64,000 nucleotides of DNA from Sipunculus nudus (lineage: Eukaryota > Annelida > Sipuncula > Golfingiida > Sipunculidae), in assembly GCA_026874595.1 (NCBI GenBank), contig CM049306.1, positions 80,876,142 through 80,940,141 on the forward strand. Direction: 5' to 3'. The position numbers and the translations under genes are program-made. Position 1 is the stretch's first letter. Each line of letters begins with the position of its first letter. Below, one piece after another: positions 11,870-22,473 of this stretch. The notes beneath the pieces are model-generated. The model saw only the letters and a program-made list of their open reading frames with translations. It was not told the DNA's origin and did no database searches.

Positions 11870-13315
11870 GTGTGGTACAGTACCATTAAAAAAATTGACG
11901 TGCTTAACAACCTGGATGCCAAACTGTCACACCTTACCGCACAACAAAAACAAGACCTCAAGAACATGCTGCGGAATTATGAGCATTTGTTTAGGAACAT
12001 TCCAACGCGAACTAACATATTGAGCCATGACGTCGATGTTGGCGAGGCAAGCGCATTCAGGCAGCATCCTTATAGACTGAATCCAGAAAAGCAAAAGTAT
12101 CTACAAGATGAGGTTTAGTTTTTGCTGGACAATGATTTTATTGAACCTAGTAACAGTAACTGGAGTCCAAAATGTATTCTTGTGCCAAAACCTGATGGAA
12201 GTTACCGTATGTGCCCAGATAATCGAAAACTGAACTCTGTCACCAAGACTGGTACGTTCCCGATTCCGAGGATCGATGAATGTATTGATAGAGTCGGTAG
12301 CTGCAGATATGTCTCCAAGTTTGACTTGCTAAAAGGATTCTGGCAAGTTCTGCTGACAGAACGAGCGAAAGAAGTGTCCTCATTTGTGACGCCGCCAGGA
12401 CTGTACCAGTATAAAGTTATGTCGTTTGGCATAAAGAACTCGCCAGCCATGTTCCAGCGCCTCATCCATATGGTCGTCAAGAACATTTAGGGCTGCGACG
12501 CATATATTGATGACCTCATCGTGTACAGCGACACCTGGGAGAAGCATCTTGCACATTCTTCGTGACCTTTTCGAAAGACCCAGTGAAGCACGTCTGACCG
12601 TCTAAACTTAGTAAAATCTGAGTTTTGTCATGCACAAGTAACATTTTTGGGTCATATTGTAGGGCAGGGTCAGGTAAAACCTGTTGATGCTAAGATAAGT
12701 GCTACTTCTGCATTTCCTAGACCAGAAAACAAAAAGCAAATAAGCGTTTTCTTAGTATGGTTGGATACTACAGGAAGTTTTGTCCAATTTTTTCTGCTGT
12801 AGCTGAACCTTTGACTAATCTGTTAAAGAAGAAACAAAAAATTATATGGAATGTTCAGTGTGAAAATGCATTTCAGAATTTGAAAGCAATTCTGCAAAGT
12901 TCACCAGTTTTAGCAACTCCAGACTTTTCTGTACCTTTTAAGTTAGCTGTAGATGCTAGTGATACTGCTGCTGGTGCTGTGTTGTTACAGGAAGGCAATG
13001 ATGGCATAGATCATCCAATTTGTTATTTCTCAAGAAAGTTTAATGCAAACCAGAAAAACTGTTCCGCTATTGGAAAAGAATGTTTGGCTTTATTTTTGCA
13101 TTGCAACATTTTGAAGTTTATTCTACTTCATCAGTCAATTTAAGCCTATCATTGTCTTCAGTGATCACAATCCCCTAACGTTCATGAACAAGTTGAAGTG
13201 TAAAAATCAAAGATTGTTGAGATGGAGTTTGTTCTTACAAGATTACAACCTTGAAATTAACCACATTAGGGGGAAAGACAATGTACTTGCTGATTGCTTA
13301 TCGAGATGTTTATGA
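11870..13315 (+). pseudogene. Retrotransposon reverse transcriptase - RNase H remnant
   Basis: Begins LDAKLSHLTAQQKQDLK, then the RT entry motif PYRLNPEKQKYLQDEV. An in-frame TAG at 12117 replaces the expected Glu codon. The palm reads FIEPSNSNWSP, LVPKPDGSYRMC, SKFDLLKGFWQV, and VMSFGIKNSPAMFQR. A second TAG (12488) precedes the active site YIDD (12503-12514). After a further frameshift come the thumb and RNase H: GYYRKFCP, KLAVDASDTAAGAVLL (first Asp), GKECLAL (Glu) and FSDHNPL (Asp), ending ADCLSRCL and stop. Domain content is complete but the frame is broken at least four times. Confidence 0.88.
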
Positions 13316-13436
13316 AATGTTGTAAACGAGATGTTTATGAAATGTTGTAAATAAGATGGTTTTGAAATGTTGTAAAAATTTAGTGATTGTGATCGCAAAA
13401 AGAAAGTTTTCCGAGAAAACTTTCTTTTTTTCTTAC

Positions 13437-13447
13437 AGGAGGGGGAG
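13437..13447 (+). promoter_or_regulatory. Polypurine tract
   Basis: An AGGAGGGGGAG run directly abuts the first base of the 3' LTR, the expected plus-strand primer site of an LTR retrotransposon. Confidence 0.8.
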
Positions 13448-14057
13448 TGTTACAGGTGCCCTTTTTATTGTATGACACGGGCGTAACTCCTGTTGTAGCG
13501 CCCGTGTCTGACCGCGTGTTGCACTCTCAGTTTAATCCGTACTGGTTGAACTCTCGTTGTCATGCTAGCTTGGGGCTTTCTCGCCTGGCCGAGCCGGGGC
13601 GAGCTCAGGTATGAAACCTGATATGTTGAGACACGGCATTCGTTGTTCTGGTATGTTCTTTGAACGTGTGTACTGTGTTAGATTCTTTAGAATGTTCGAA
13701 AAATGGAAAATTCTCGGCTGGAGGTGAGAAGTTATAAATAGGGGGCTGTGTTTTAGAGAGAGGTGAGAGAATATTCAAGCGGACACAGACGTGTGTATGT
13801 CAGTTTGTGAGACCTACCCGATTATCCAGTAATTTCAGGGATTCTACTATTACTAACACTTTACAATTTAGTGCTGCCTGTCTCAACTGTACTTCTGGAT
13901 TGTTACAAGAGCTTTACATTGGACTGTTATTCTGTGTTTATTTTGTGTGATTGTATTGATTTGTTGTTGTACTGCTGTTACACTGTGTAATTGTATTGAT
14001 TTAGTGTATTGTAATGTTAGGGTTGTTTTAAGAATAAATTATAGTTATTTGTTAACA
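13448..14057 (+). repeat. 3' LTR (610 bp)
   Basis: Starts TGTTACAGG just after the polypurine tract. Contains TATAAATA at 13733-13740 and AATAAA at 14033-14038. The end is placed at TTAACA (14057) because it gives TG...CA ends; it cannot be checked against the truncated 5' LTR. Confidence 0.8.
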
Positions 14058-14554
14058 AAAAACCACTGACTTCTTCATTCATTCCAATAGACATTTCACG
14101 CTGCCTAGTGTTTCAGAAACTGATTTTTTTTTTCTTTTATCTCCTTGACAAAATTTATGTTCATCACACATACGTGATCTGTTGATACGTGATCAACCAT
14201 CTTCAGCCTTGATTATTATTGATAAATACTGCACATGTATAGGGCTTATATATTATAAAGTTATCACAAATGTTTTCCTGAAAGAACAACACATTTTATA
14301 TTAAACATATTTATTAAGTATAAAAAAGGACCGCAAAAATATGATGAGGTAAATCGAGAAAGTGATATGAGAGCACATACATGAATTGAAGCTCGCACAT
14401 CATCATATTGTTAAGATCAGTTTCGGTCCAACACATCATACCTTCCTAAAAGGCCATTACAGTCCCTTACTTAAAACGGGAACGCTCCTGGTCAGAGAAA
14501 AAAGCTCTCGATTCCCGACAGGAATCTGAAGCAGTCATCCGCGCCTTCTGACGA
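14058..14554. other. Spacer without recognisable gene
   Basis: Unique-looking AT-rich sequence between the LTR element and the next repeat cluster; no exon, RNA gene or terminal repeat seen. Confidence 0.5.
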
Positions 14555-14812
14555 CTATAGCAGCTTTCGCAGCTTGAGGTCAGCACAGGCCGCCTTGATC
14601 TTCTCAGCATTCTTGATCCATGTACTCAGCTTGCGGGAATGTTGAAGTCCTTTAAAATTTTGTGTCTTGGTTTTGTTAGCACGTTTAACCTCGAGCCACT
14701 GCGTGCTTCCTGTTCTATGCTCAATGGTCTTTACATCAAGCTTACGCTTTTGAGGCCGCGAACAGGCCATAGCAAACAGGATACGAACAATATAAAAGAG
14801 AAGCAGTAACAC
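14555..14812 (-). CDS. Unrecognised small basic ORF in repeat-rich DNA
   Basis: An 85-codon frame; from the internal Met it reads MACSRPQKRKLDVKTIEHR and continues with many Lys/Arg and a HSRKLSTWIKNAEKI segment, ending in TAG. The composition is protein-like rather than microsatellite-derived, and it sits beside tyrosine-recombinase debris. It may be a transposon accessory ORF or a fragment. I do not recognise the family. Confidence 0.25.
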   Translation of the reverse strand: MLLLLFYIVRILFAMACSRPQKRKLDVKTIEHRTGSTQWLEVKRANKTKTQNFKGLQHSRKLSTWIKNAEKIKAACADLKLRKLL

Positions 14813-15010
14813 AGAATAACGTACTCTTTGGTAAATAAGAGTCTATCTAATATAAGTCTCATTTTCCTAATTGGCCAAACAGGTAAACAGCGGACCAGGT
14901 GTGTAAACCATTGCGTTTAATGAGTAAGATCCTTTCCGGGATTAATTATGTAACTGGTCATCACGGCCGTAGGTTTGATTGATGTACCGTGCACAACTGT
15001 TATCCAAACA

Positions 15011-15203
15011 TTTATCCCTATAGAAGATCTGCTATTCATGCTACTGTACGTGCATGAACTTTAAATGTAATACGGTCACATGACTAACATCATGCACTAT
15101 CGATCATAATCAATCAACAAAACTGGTGCACAACTTTAAATAATAACAACATAACGGTAGGTTGGGGGTAATTAATGTCACATTTAATGAGACAAACAGC
15201 CTC
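15011..15203 (+). repeat. 193-bp direct repeat, copy 1
   Basis: Starts TTTATCCCTATAGAAGATC and ends GACAAACAGCCTC. Copy 2 at 16331-16523 has the same length with few substitutions. The copies are 1,320 bp apart and bracket the fold-back element at 15313-16197. Confidence 0.85.
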
Positions 15204-15312
15204 ATACAAGCAACAAAAAGGTTTATAAACAGCGGCAACCATCAAAACTGAAAATATGATAGCAAGTGGGAGGGTGGGGGGCGTGCCTTGAGAAACTAGC
15301 GCAATTCTGTTA

Positions 15313-16197
15313 AGACGCCGTCACACTCTAGCGTATAGAGCCAGCGTATGAGGAACGTATCGAATATTTCGAAAAATTGTTTATACGCACAACTTTTCAG
15401 CGTGTGAGGTCGATTTTCGGTTAATGACCGTTAGAGTAACGGGAGCCTAGCGTACCGTCAACGTATGAGTTGCGTATGAGTAGCGTACGCACAGCGTATG
15501 TCAGCGTATGTGAGCGTATGTGATGTGATGTGTATTTGAGTTGGACGTATACCGACGTATGAGTAACGTATATCAGCGTACCTCCGACGTATGAGAAACG
15601 TATGCGGAACGTCAGCCTAACTTATGAGGCGCGTACACAGCGGGGGGTATAAAAGATGGTACAAACTGATACAGATTTGGAAATGTGAGACTTTATATAC
15701 CCCCATACGCTGGAAATACGCATGTAATACGCATGGGATAAGTTGGCTGTACGCTCAGAACACGTTAGGCATAAGTTGAGTACGTTAGACTGTCGTTAGA
15801 ACTACCATCATAACGTTAGCCATTCGTTAGACACACGTCAGACACACGTTCATTATACGCTCCTCTAACGCTAGGTTTCCTGACCAACTCAATTTCAACG
15901 TATGAGAAGCGTACTCGACGTATGAGTAACGTACCTTCAGCGTACCTCTAGCGTGTTCAGCGTATGAGGAACGTATGAGGAGCGTAAAATTCATACGTCG
16001 GCATACGCTGAAAATGTTTGTGCATGTTCAAAAATTTTTTGGCCGTCAGCGTACATCAGCGTACACCGACGTACCCCGGCGTACTAGACACGTATTCCAG
16101 CGTACCCCTAGAGTGTTTCAGCGTATATCAGCGTATGCCCAAAAAGTCCATACCATCCTCATACGCTGGCTCTATACGCTAGAGTGTGACAGCGCCT
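15313..16197. mobile_element. Fold-back / MITE-like DNA transposon with TTA target duplication (PIF/Harbinger-like)
   Basis: The ends are inverted copies for about 40 bp: AGACGCCGTCACACTC inward on the left, AGGCGCTGTCACACTC on the right reverse strand, both continuing TAGCGTATAGAGCCAGCG. TTA flanks both sides (15310-15312 and 16198-16200). The same flanking sequence occurs without the insert at about 22010-22030 (CAATTCTATTACCG), which acts as an empty site and fixes the borders. The 885-bp interior has no coding frame worth calling. It is packed with short variants of AGCGTATGAG and CGTACC on both strands, so the whole unit could fold extensively. A three-base TTA/TAA target site is typical of PIF/Harbinger; that superfamily assignment is inference. 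Confidence 0.82.
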
Positions 16198-16330
16198 TTA
16201 CCGTGCATGCCTCAGACACGCCTGTATGAAGGCAATGAACCGTAACAAAACTAAGCCGCCCATTGTTAGAGTCCGGCCCAAGGTCTCCTTTTTGATAAAA
16301 ATGCAAATAATATCTTCAGTTATTTTTCAT

Positions 16331-16523
16331 TTTATCCCTAAAGAAGATCTGCTATTCATGCTACTGTACGTGCATGAACTTTAAAAGTATTACTGTCACA
16401 TGACTAACATCATGCAATCTCGATCATAACCAATCAGCAAAACTGGTGCACAACTTTAAATAATAACAACATAACGATAGGTTGGGGGTAATTAATGTCA
16501 CATTTAATGAGACAAACATCCTC
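16331..16523 (+). repeat. 193-bp direct repeat, copy 2
   Basis: Near-identical partner of 15011-15203. It is preceded (16198-16318) by sequence similar to 22020-22140 and followed at once by the recombinase fragment. Confidence 0.85.
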
Positions 16524-16604
16524 CAAACGCCCAACCAGGCTGAGCGAATTCTTTACATAACTGCCGCTGCCAACACTTTCGACAATTTTATCTTAATGCC
16601 CAAG

Positions 16605-17008
16605 GGAACATAAATTTATCGTTCATATGCCGAAGATTTCCAGTCCCCTTGTATCTTAATGGGGTGAGGAGGGACCCCCGAGGCGAACGCGAATGAACTT
16701 CCTACCCGGCGGAAGCTGTGGCCAGAGTACTCCGATTTTCTCAAACCACATGCTGAAATGACAACTGATAAAACCTTTACAAAAGCACAATAGGTCATTG
16801 GAACATAACGGGATTTAAACATGTATCCAAACAGTGGGTCACGGTCACATGCACACGGTGTTGCTGCAATCATCAGCCTTATTGTTTGCAAAGGGCACAA
16901 AATGGAATTCGGAACCGCCAACAAAGGTATCGTCAATTCACGTTCACAACACTGTATTGTTTTTGTATGTTTCACATGTAAAATAGTACGGAAGCGTATT
17001 GCTGCCAC
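16605..17008 (-). pseudogene. Tyrosine recombinase C-terminal fragment (DIRS/Ngaro/Crypton-like)
   Basis: Reads on the minus strand through PNSILCPLQTIRL, DPLFGYMF, then YSGHSFRRVGSSFAFASG and PIKIQGDWKSSAYER. The GHSFRR...G...F..G....IK..GDW.S.AY.RY block is the catalytic H-x-x-R and following helix of transposon-encoded tyrosine recombinases, which cut and rejoin DNA through a Tyr nucleophile. A TAA replaces the next codon (normally a Tyr in RYI/RYL), truncating the frame at about 16616, although ILE-Asn-type homology continues a little further. The N-terminal half is absent. It is a different lineage from the Crypton-like gene at 19.6-21.8 kb. Confidence 0.7.
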
Positions 17009-17032
17009 CTGGTAAAAGAAAAAAAAATTATT

Positions 17033-17116
17033 TATCTCGTACGTACTACATACTATCTCGTACGTACGACATATTATCTCGTACGAACGACATATTATCT
17101 CGTACGTACGACATGA
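17033..17116. repeat. Tandem repeat, four copies of a 21-bp unit
   Basis: Unit TATCTCGTACGTACGACAT plus two bases, copies starting at 17033, 17054, 17075 and 17096 with one or two changes each. The core CGTACGTACG is self-complementary. Confidence 0.9.
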
Positions 17117-17245
17117 TAAATCTTACGGATCTGATTCACACACTTCACAACAGGCTAACTGATATATGTATAAGCAATATATATATGTTAAATAATATGT
17201 TAACTCTCAACCTCCCGGCAAACAGCTGGAACACCGTTGAAACGA

Positions 17246-17247
<2 letters not shown>

Positions 17248-17297
<50 letters not shown>

Positions 17298-17300
17298 TTC
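17248..17300. repeat. (CA)n(TA)n compound microsatellite
   Basis: About 13 CA units pass directly into about 12 TA units. Confidence 0.9.
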
Positions 17301-19092
17301 TGTATTTATTTATATATACATGTACTATATATTTTAAGGCTATTCGATTATATCGATATCATTTTTCTGTGTCTAGGTTTCTGAAATATTTCAAGGAGGC
17401 GAAATGTATCAAGTCGTTGTCTGCATGTCATAAACAGAACTTTCATTTTTAGATGGGTGATATAATTCTGTTGGCAGCGTATGATGTTATAGCAGTGAAG
17501 CTGTCATAATGTTAGTAAGAAAAAAATATTGCCTCTTGAAAACAAGAGGAACAGCTACCAAATAGTATAATTTTAAGTGTTTGAGAATGGGGCAGGTTTC
17601 TAACATTCATAATTGATCTAAAAACTTGATTTATGGCATAACGCACGGTGTAGTGGATCGTTAAAAATATTAAATGCATATACAACCTTTAATATGATAT
17701 GTGGGTAGCGGAACAGTCCACAACCCATTTTATGCGGTACATATAATTTTTATATTTTGAACTAAATAAAAAAATATTAAAGACTATAACTTATGGACGT
17801 GCGATTAATCTTTGGAAGAAGAAAAAAAATTATAAGACAGGTCTTTTGTTCATATGTCAGGCTGAAGTGGTGTAAAAGCTACACCTCAGATCGGTATGAC
17901 TTTCGGATAAGTATAAAATCTTGTATGTGGTACGTGTAGCTCTTCCTACTACTGTAGAGGGCATGGTTGGTTGGTTGGTTCAACTTATGGGATCAAGCAC
18001 TTCGTTTCATAATTAATATAGGAATCATGAACCTCTCCTTATGGGCATCTCTGTATTACAGACACCTCTATATGTGACACTTAAGGTTCATTTTTATTTG
18101 AAATAATAGGTGTATTGTCTCACGTTTTTAACTCATTTTCGGCTGAAAACGAAAGTTGTCCAGCAAATCCATGCCGACACATGGGTAAATATCTCCTGTT
18201 TGCTGGGTTTATACGTTGTCATGGTTCTGTATGTAAGTTAAAACAGTCCAGGTGCGTCCGTATACCATTACAAGACCGCTTGACTAGAGGCGAGATCTTG
18301 GTTGAGCACACGCGAAAATTATAAAAAAGAGAACAAACATGAAAAAAAAAAGAAACACCCGGAGAAGCTTGAAATCCTTGATTTGTGGAGTTTGGTTATA
18401 CGGCCACCAGGTGGCGTGATCGCTGTTTATTTTTCATCATTCATCGTACCCGTTGTAATGTACTAAAGGCCAGTCTATTACTACAATTCTCACCCTCTGT
18501 ATTTCCTCATGATTATATATCATGTAAGTTGCAGGTGTTTAAGTTAATTAGGACTTTGTGTATTCAAATATCAGAGCTGAGTTGCCAGGTATTTACATAA
18601 TGACTGTAATTGCTTAGCCTTGATTACATGGCAACTCTGTTCAGTCTAATTGCACTTTCATTCAGCTCCTGTGCACACCTTTCTTTAATTGCATCTGTTG
18701 TGACACGTCAGGGAAATCTCTGATTGGTTTACAAATGGTTTATGAACCTTGCTAGAAGAGATGCTGTTGGGGTAAAGGCAGTTACAAACTGGGGGCCAAG
18801 CCCTGAAGAGGGGCTTGGCATACCCTCTCCTGTATAGTTAAAATAAAGAATATTTTACATCAACTCAGAGACTTGCAAGTTTGTCACCAATGCATCCTGG
18901 ACCAGGTTATAACGTCTACACCGTGTCAAGCTTTTTCCACTTGTGTAACGGAGAAATCAAACGGTTTTAGAACGAAATATTGAAGGATACCGTAATATTT
19001 TAAGGAGACAACACTGTATTTCATATATTCTTAATATACCTGGTATGTGAAATGTAAATAGGTCCACTCTTCATGGATTTTAATCTCTACTA

Positions 19093-19095
<3 letters not shown>

Positions 19096-19135
<40 letters not shown>

Positions 19136-19150
19136 GTGTGTGTGTGTGTG
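19096..19150. repeat. (TC)n(TG)n compound microsatellite
   Basis: About 18 TC units followed by about 8 TG units. Confidence 0.9.
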
Positions 19151-19475
19151 TGAAAAGACTGAAAGCCTTGAGAGATATTGCCAGCTCTGTGTTAGAATGG
19201 CTGAGCCGGTGGATACTATTAATGTCATTAGTAATAAGTATAATGTCTATCAGTTCTTGTTCTTGTATGACCAGATAAAATTGCCGACATGCGCTAGGGG
19301 CACAGCTATGTAGGGGGATTCCTATGCTTATACATGTAGTCTGATTTATATATAATATGTATTGGTAGCGTGCCAATTAATCTGTTAAACCAATGATTGG
19401 TCGCTGTCTATTATAATCGATTAAATTGGTTGCATATTTGTGTTCTTATATATTTCCAATTTGATTAGATTCTTT

Positions 19476-19543
<68 letters not shown>

Positions 19544-19597
19544 ATACAGTGAAACCTGTCTGAAGTTGTGGCCTTTGATGCTGCACGTTGCGAGTGA

Positions 19598-21778
19598 TCA
19601 GTGTCCGCCGGAGATGGCGTATCGTGTGCGTGCATATTTGTCAGGTTCATTTACTCCTAGAATGTTGGTTTGAGGTGAAATCTGCTGTCCGTTAGCCGCA
19701 GTAGTGATCCAGGTGTCCGCGTTATACATAACATATGGGGAATTTTGAAGGGACTTAACTATCTTGTGCGTTATAGCCAGTTGTGGGAAGTTAAATGTGC
19801 AGTTGTTAAACATTGTTGCAGCTTCAGTGCACACATTTCCTGGGAAGGCATTATCCACTTTTGCAAGTTTACTGGCTGGTGTGTAGCTTGATTCTGGCTG
19901 GTTTTCTTTGTTCGAGCCAGCTGAAAATGAAACAGGGTGCTTTTGGTCAACCGGAGGCTTAATCTTAGAATCAGCTCTTGGTGGGTTTAGCAGTTTGGAC
20001 AGCTGAACTTCTTGTTCATTGCTTGGCATCTTGTACACTCGGATGCAGTTGATCTATGGCCAGTACGGACCATGATAGCTTGTTCATCAATCCCTGCCTG
20101 TACGCTTGCCAGAATAATTGGTAAAGTTCACAGAAAGACCAGCATTTTTGCACATAATTTTGATGATTGTGGAGCGTTTGTGTACTCCCACTATCTGTTT
20201 AGAGAACCTGAGTTCTTTTCCATTAAAGGGTCTCCTGTGGAACCCTCCCCACCAACAAGTTCAATATATTTCTTGAACAGACTGACAATACACCTCTCTG
20301 TATCTGCTGGCTCTGTAGCATAGTGCCTTATGCTTTTGGTTTCCAATTTTTTTCCTAAGTCCGCTTGTTATGTTTTTTGCATTTGTCCCGTGAAAATGCA
20401 TGTAACGGATTCCATCAGATGTTTCACCAAAGGTAATCATCTCACACTGCAGATTTCTGAGTTCATCCATGGCCCTTAGCCCGAAAAGTTTACAGTTGTA
20501 GAAGAAAACTGTATTTAATAGGGATTGACTGATCACAGCTCCAAGCTGCCCTACATTCCACAAGATCTCTTCATCTTTTGCAGTAATCGGGTCTGCCTGC
20601 TTTGTTTCTGTTCCTATTCCCATGGCTGTAAGAAACTTCATCCTAGCATCCAGCGTCTCCTGAAATTGTCGAACCTATGGTCACGAGTATCCAGAAAATT
20701 TTGTCCAATTACACCATTTTCTCTCAAGTATCTTAACAAACCACACACTATATTGTACATGGTTATCCTGGAATACCCTGTCCTATCTTTTTTCCTGATC
20801 TCCATAACAAACTCGCTTAGTGAAGCATCGAGTACTGGTGGTGTCATGGTTAGCAGGTCAACAATCTGAATAAAACATGGTATAAAAAAGGATAATGTAT
20901 TTATAGGATGCGTTTATAAATAAATCTAAAGGCCAAAATTAAAGGAAAAGGGAAAAATATATAAACGTTAGAAATTAAGAAATTTTACGAATTTATTGCA
21001 TTTATACGCCTTAATCAAAAGGACTGAAAGTAATGACGGGAAAACCATCATCTGTATTTATTAAAATGTAATGTAGAAATCAACACGTATGTATGTTCTC
21101 AGGCAGCATCGATGGATCTTAAAACATTTTATGAAAGCGCTGGACATGAATTGTTTCCACTTGTTAACATAACGGGATATAGAGATATTTTTTTTTAAAA
21201 GAAAAAGGACCATCAGACATTCATGTACATATGAAATATGCGTACCTGGTCATCTGGAGATGTCCTGGCGTTGAGGGCAAGGCACCAATCAGACCAAATA
21301 TGAGACGACCAACGCGTGTTGCGCCTCGTATTCCCATTTTCGACGGCGGATTGAAATCCCAAGATTGCCTCCTGTTTGTGGCTGTTTCACAGGGCTTGCA
21401 AAACGCCCAACACTTGTCCCCGAAGACCCGTTATCAAAAGAAGCTCCTTGCTTTGAATCAGACACGAGAGCAGGTACAACAGTTCTGCTACATCCTTTCA
21501 GGTCTGCTTCTGCCACTTTCAGAGTGTGAATCGAATGGATTATCCAAACTAATGTCATTCATAAAATTATCCAAAATATTAAACTGAGCACAATTCTCGG
21601 CTTCATACCTGGAAACCGCTTGTGAAAGACTCTCATCAGTTGCATAGTCTTCAATCATGTCTAAAACATGAGACAGCAACTCATCGTCAGGTTCCAACTC
21701 CATGTTTACATTGCTGTGTGGAACGACATTTTTCAAGGTCTGAGCGAACGCGATCGCAAAAAAAAAGATGACACGCAT
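19598..21778 (-). pseudogene. Crypton / DUF3504-type tyrosine recombinase pseudogene
   Basis: Read right to left: an acidic N-terminal part (ELEPDDELLSHVLDMIEDY, 21.5-21.7 kb), then after an AG acceptor at 20870 the block IVDLLTMTPPVLDASLSEF, VMEIRKKDRTGYS, YNIVCGLLRYLRENG. A one-base frameshift near 20645 precedes ETLDARMKFLTAMGIG and DPITAKDEEILWNVGQLGA. Further in, QIVGVHKRSTIIK and CKNAGLSVNFTN lead to AGIDEQAIMVRTGHRS. This series is the hallmark of the DUF3504 recombinase found in Cryptons and in domesticated ZMYM/QRICH1-type host proteins. The segment that should hold the H-x-x-R arginine is deleted after NFTNYS, and no Tyr follows GHRS at the usual place, so it is catalytically dead. 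The tail (to 19598) has a FNNCTFNF motif. Confidence 0.72.
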
Positions 21779-21989
21779 GACCTTTGACCAAGGAGGCGGG
21801 GCATATGGGACAAGTCAGTTATAGCCAAATGAAATTATATGCGACACAAGCCTCGCAAACCTCACGGCTTGCATTACATTTCATATAACCAATACTTGAC
21901 AAACACGTTACTGGCCATTGTTTCTCATCTATGAAAAATGCGGTGCCGTTGAAGTTTTTGCTAAAATTGGCCCAGAACTCTACATCTGT

Positions 21990-22262
21990 GCGCGCCTGTT
22001 TGCCTGGAGAAACTGGCGCAATTCTATTACCGTGCATGCCACAGACATGAAGGCAATGAACCGTAACAAGGCAAAGCCGCCCATTGTTAAAGTCCGGCCC
22101 GAGGTCCCCCGTTTGATAAAATTGCAAATAATTTTCAATTCCAGCGACAGACCCATCGCGCTTGATGAATAAGAGGCTTTTCGGTATTAATTTATTACCA
22201 GTACAACTGGTCATCACAGTCCAATCAAGATTGACGAGCCGTGCATAACACTTATCCAAACA
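21990..22262. repeat. Dispersed repeat shared with 14.9-16.3 kb
   Basis: Segments here recur at about 14910-15010 (matching 22150-22262), 15285-15312 and 16198-16318 (matching 22001-22140). On the minus strand this copy has an open frame (22259-21819) with GPDFNNGRLCLVTVHCLH, of unknown family. It is the empty site for the 885-bp element. Confidence 0.7.
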
Positions 22263-22473
22263 TTCACACGACCTGACTTCGAGTTAAGCGATAGAAATAT
22301 TTGCTGGGGACCAGCAAAACACTTCGACACATCAGGTTTTTTGACACATCCGAGTTCAACACAAAGGAGTTAAATTAGTAAGGTTTTAACTGGGTTTTTT
22401 TGCAGGGACTCCTCATTCGACTTCGACACAAACAGGAATTCGACTTAACCGAGTTCGACACAAAGAGGTTTCA

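Larger units (their letters stand above)
9755..14057 (+). mobile_element. Degenerate Ty3/gypsy-type LTR retrotransposon with Gmr1-like order (INT before RT-RH)
   Basis: Two direct repeats starting TGTTACAGGTGCCC flank a broken pol region. Order on the plus strand is 5' LTR (truncated), end of a retropepsin, integrase, reverse transcriptase, RNase H, polypurine tract, 3' LTR. Domain sequences are Ty3/gypsy-like, but integrase lies upstream of RT, the arrangement described for Gmr1-like elements; canonical Ty3/gypsy is RT-RH-INT. The 3' part of the 5' LTR, the primer-binding site, gag and most of the protease are deleted. Frameshifts and in-frame stops occur throughout. No matching target duplication is seen: the left flank is a TA run and the right flank is an A run. 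Not capable of its own movement. Confidence 0.88.
17009..19546. other. Intergenic stretch with simple repeats only
   Basis: No credible exon. Contains the 21-bp tandem array (17033-17116), a (CA)n(TA)n run (about 17248-17300), a perfect 9-bp hairpin GCCAAGCCC/GGGCTTGGC with 7-base loop (18795-18819), a (TC)n(TG)n run (19096-19150) and a (TA)n run (19481-19533). Confidence 0.6.

Noticed and set aside
9755-14057. Ty1/copia assignment from the INT-RT order
   Set aside because: Protein motifs (HHCC spacing, GPY/F module, YIDD palm with LVPKPDGSYR) are Ty3/gypsy-like.
18795-18819. Perfect 9-bp stem with 7-base loop, terminator-like
   Set aside because: No gene upstream and no T-run; Rho-independent terminators do not apply in nuclear DNA. 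Kept only as a note.
20012-20323. Plus-strand frames over 20.0-20.9 kb
   Set aside because: Antisense to clear Crypton-type protein motifs.
21231-21587. Plus-strand frame opposite the recombinase pseudogene
   Set aside because: Antisense shadow of the minus-strand coding remains; no motif of its own.
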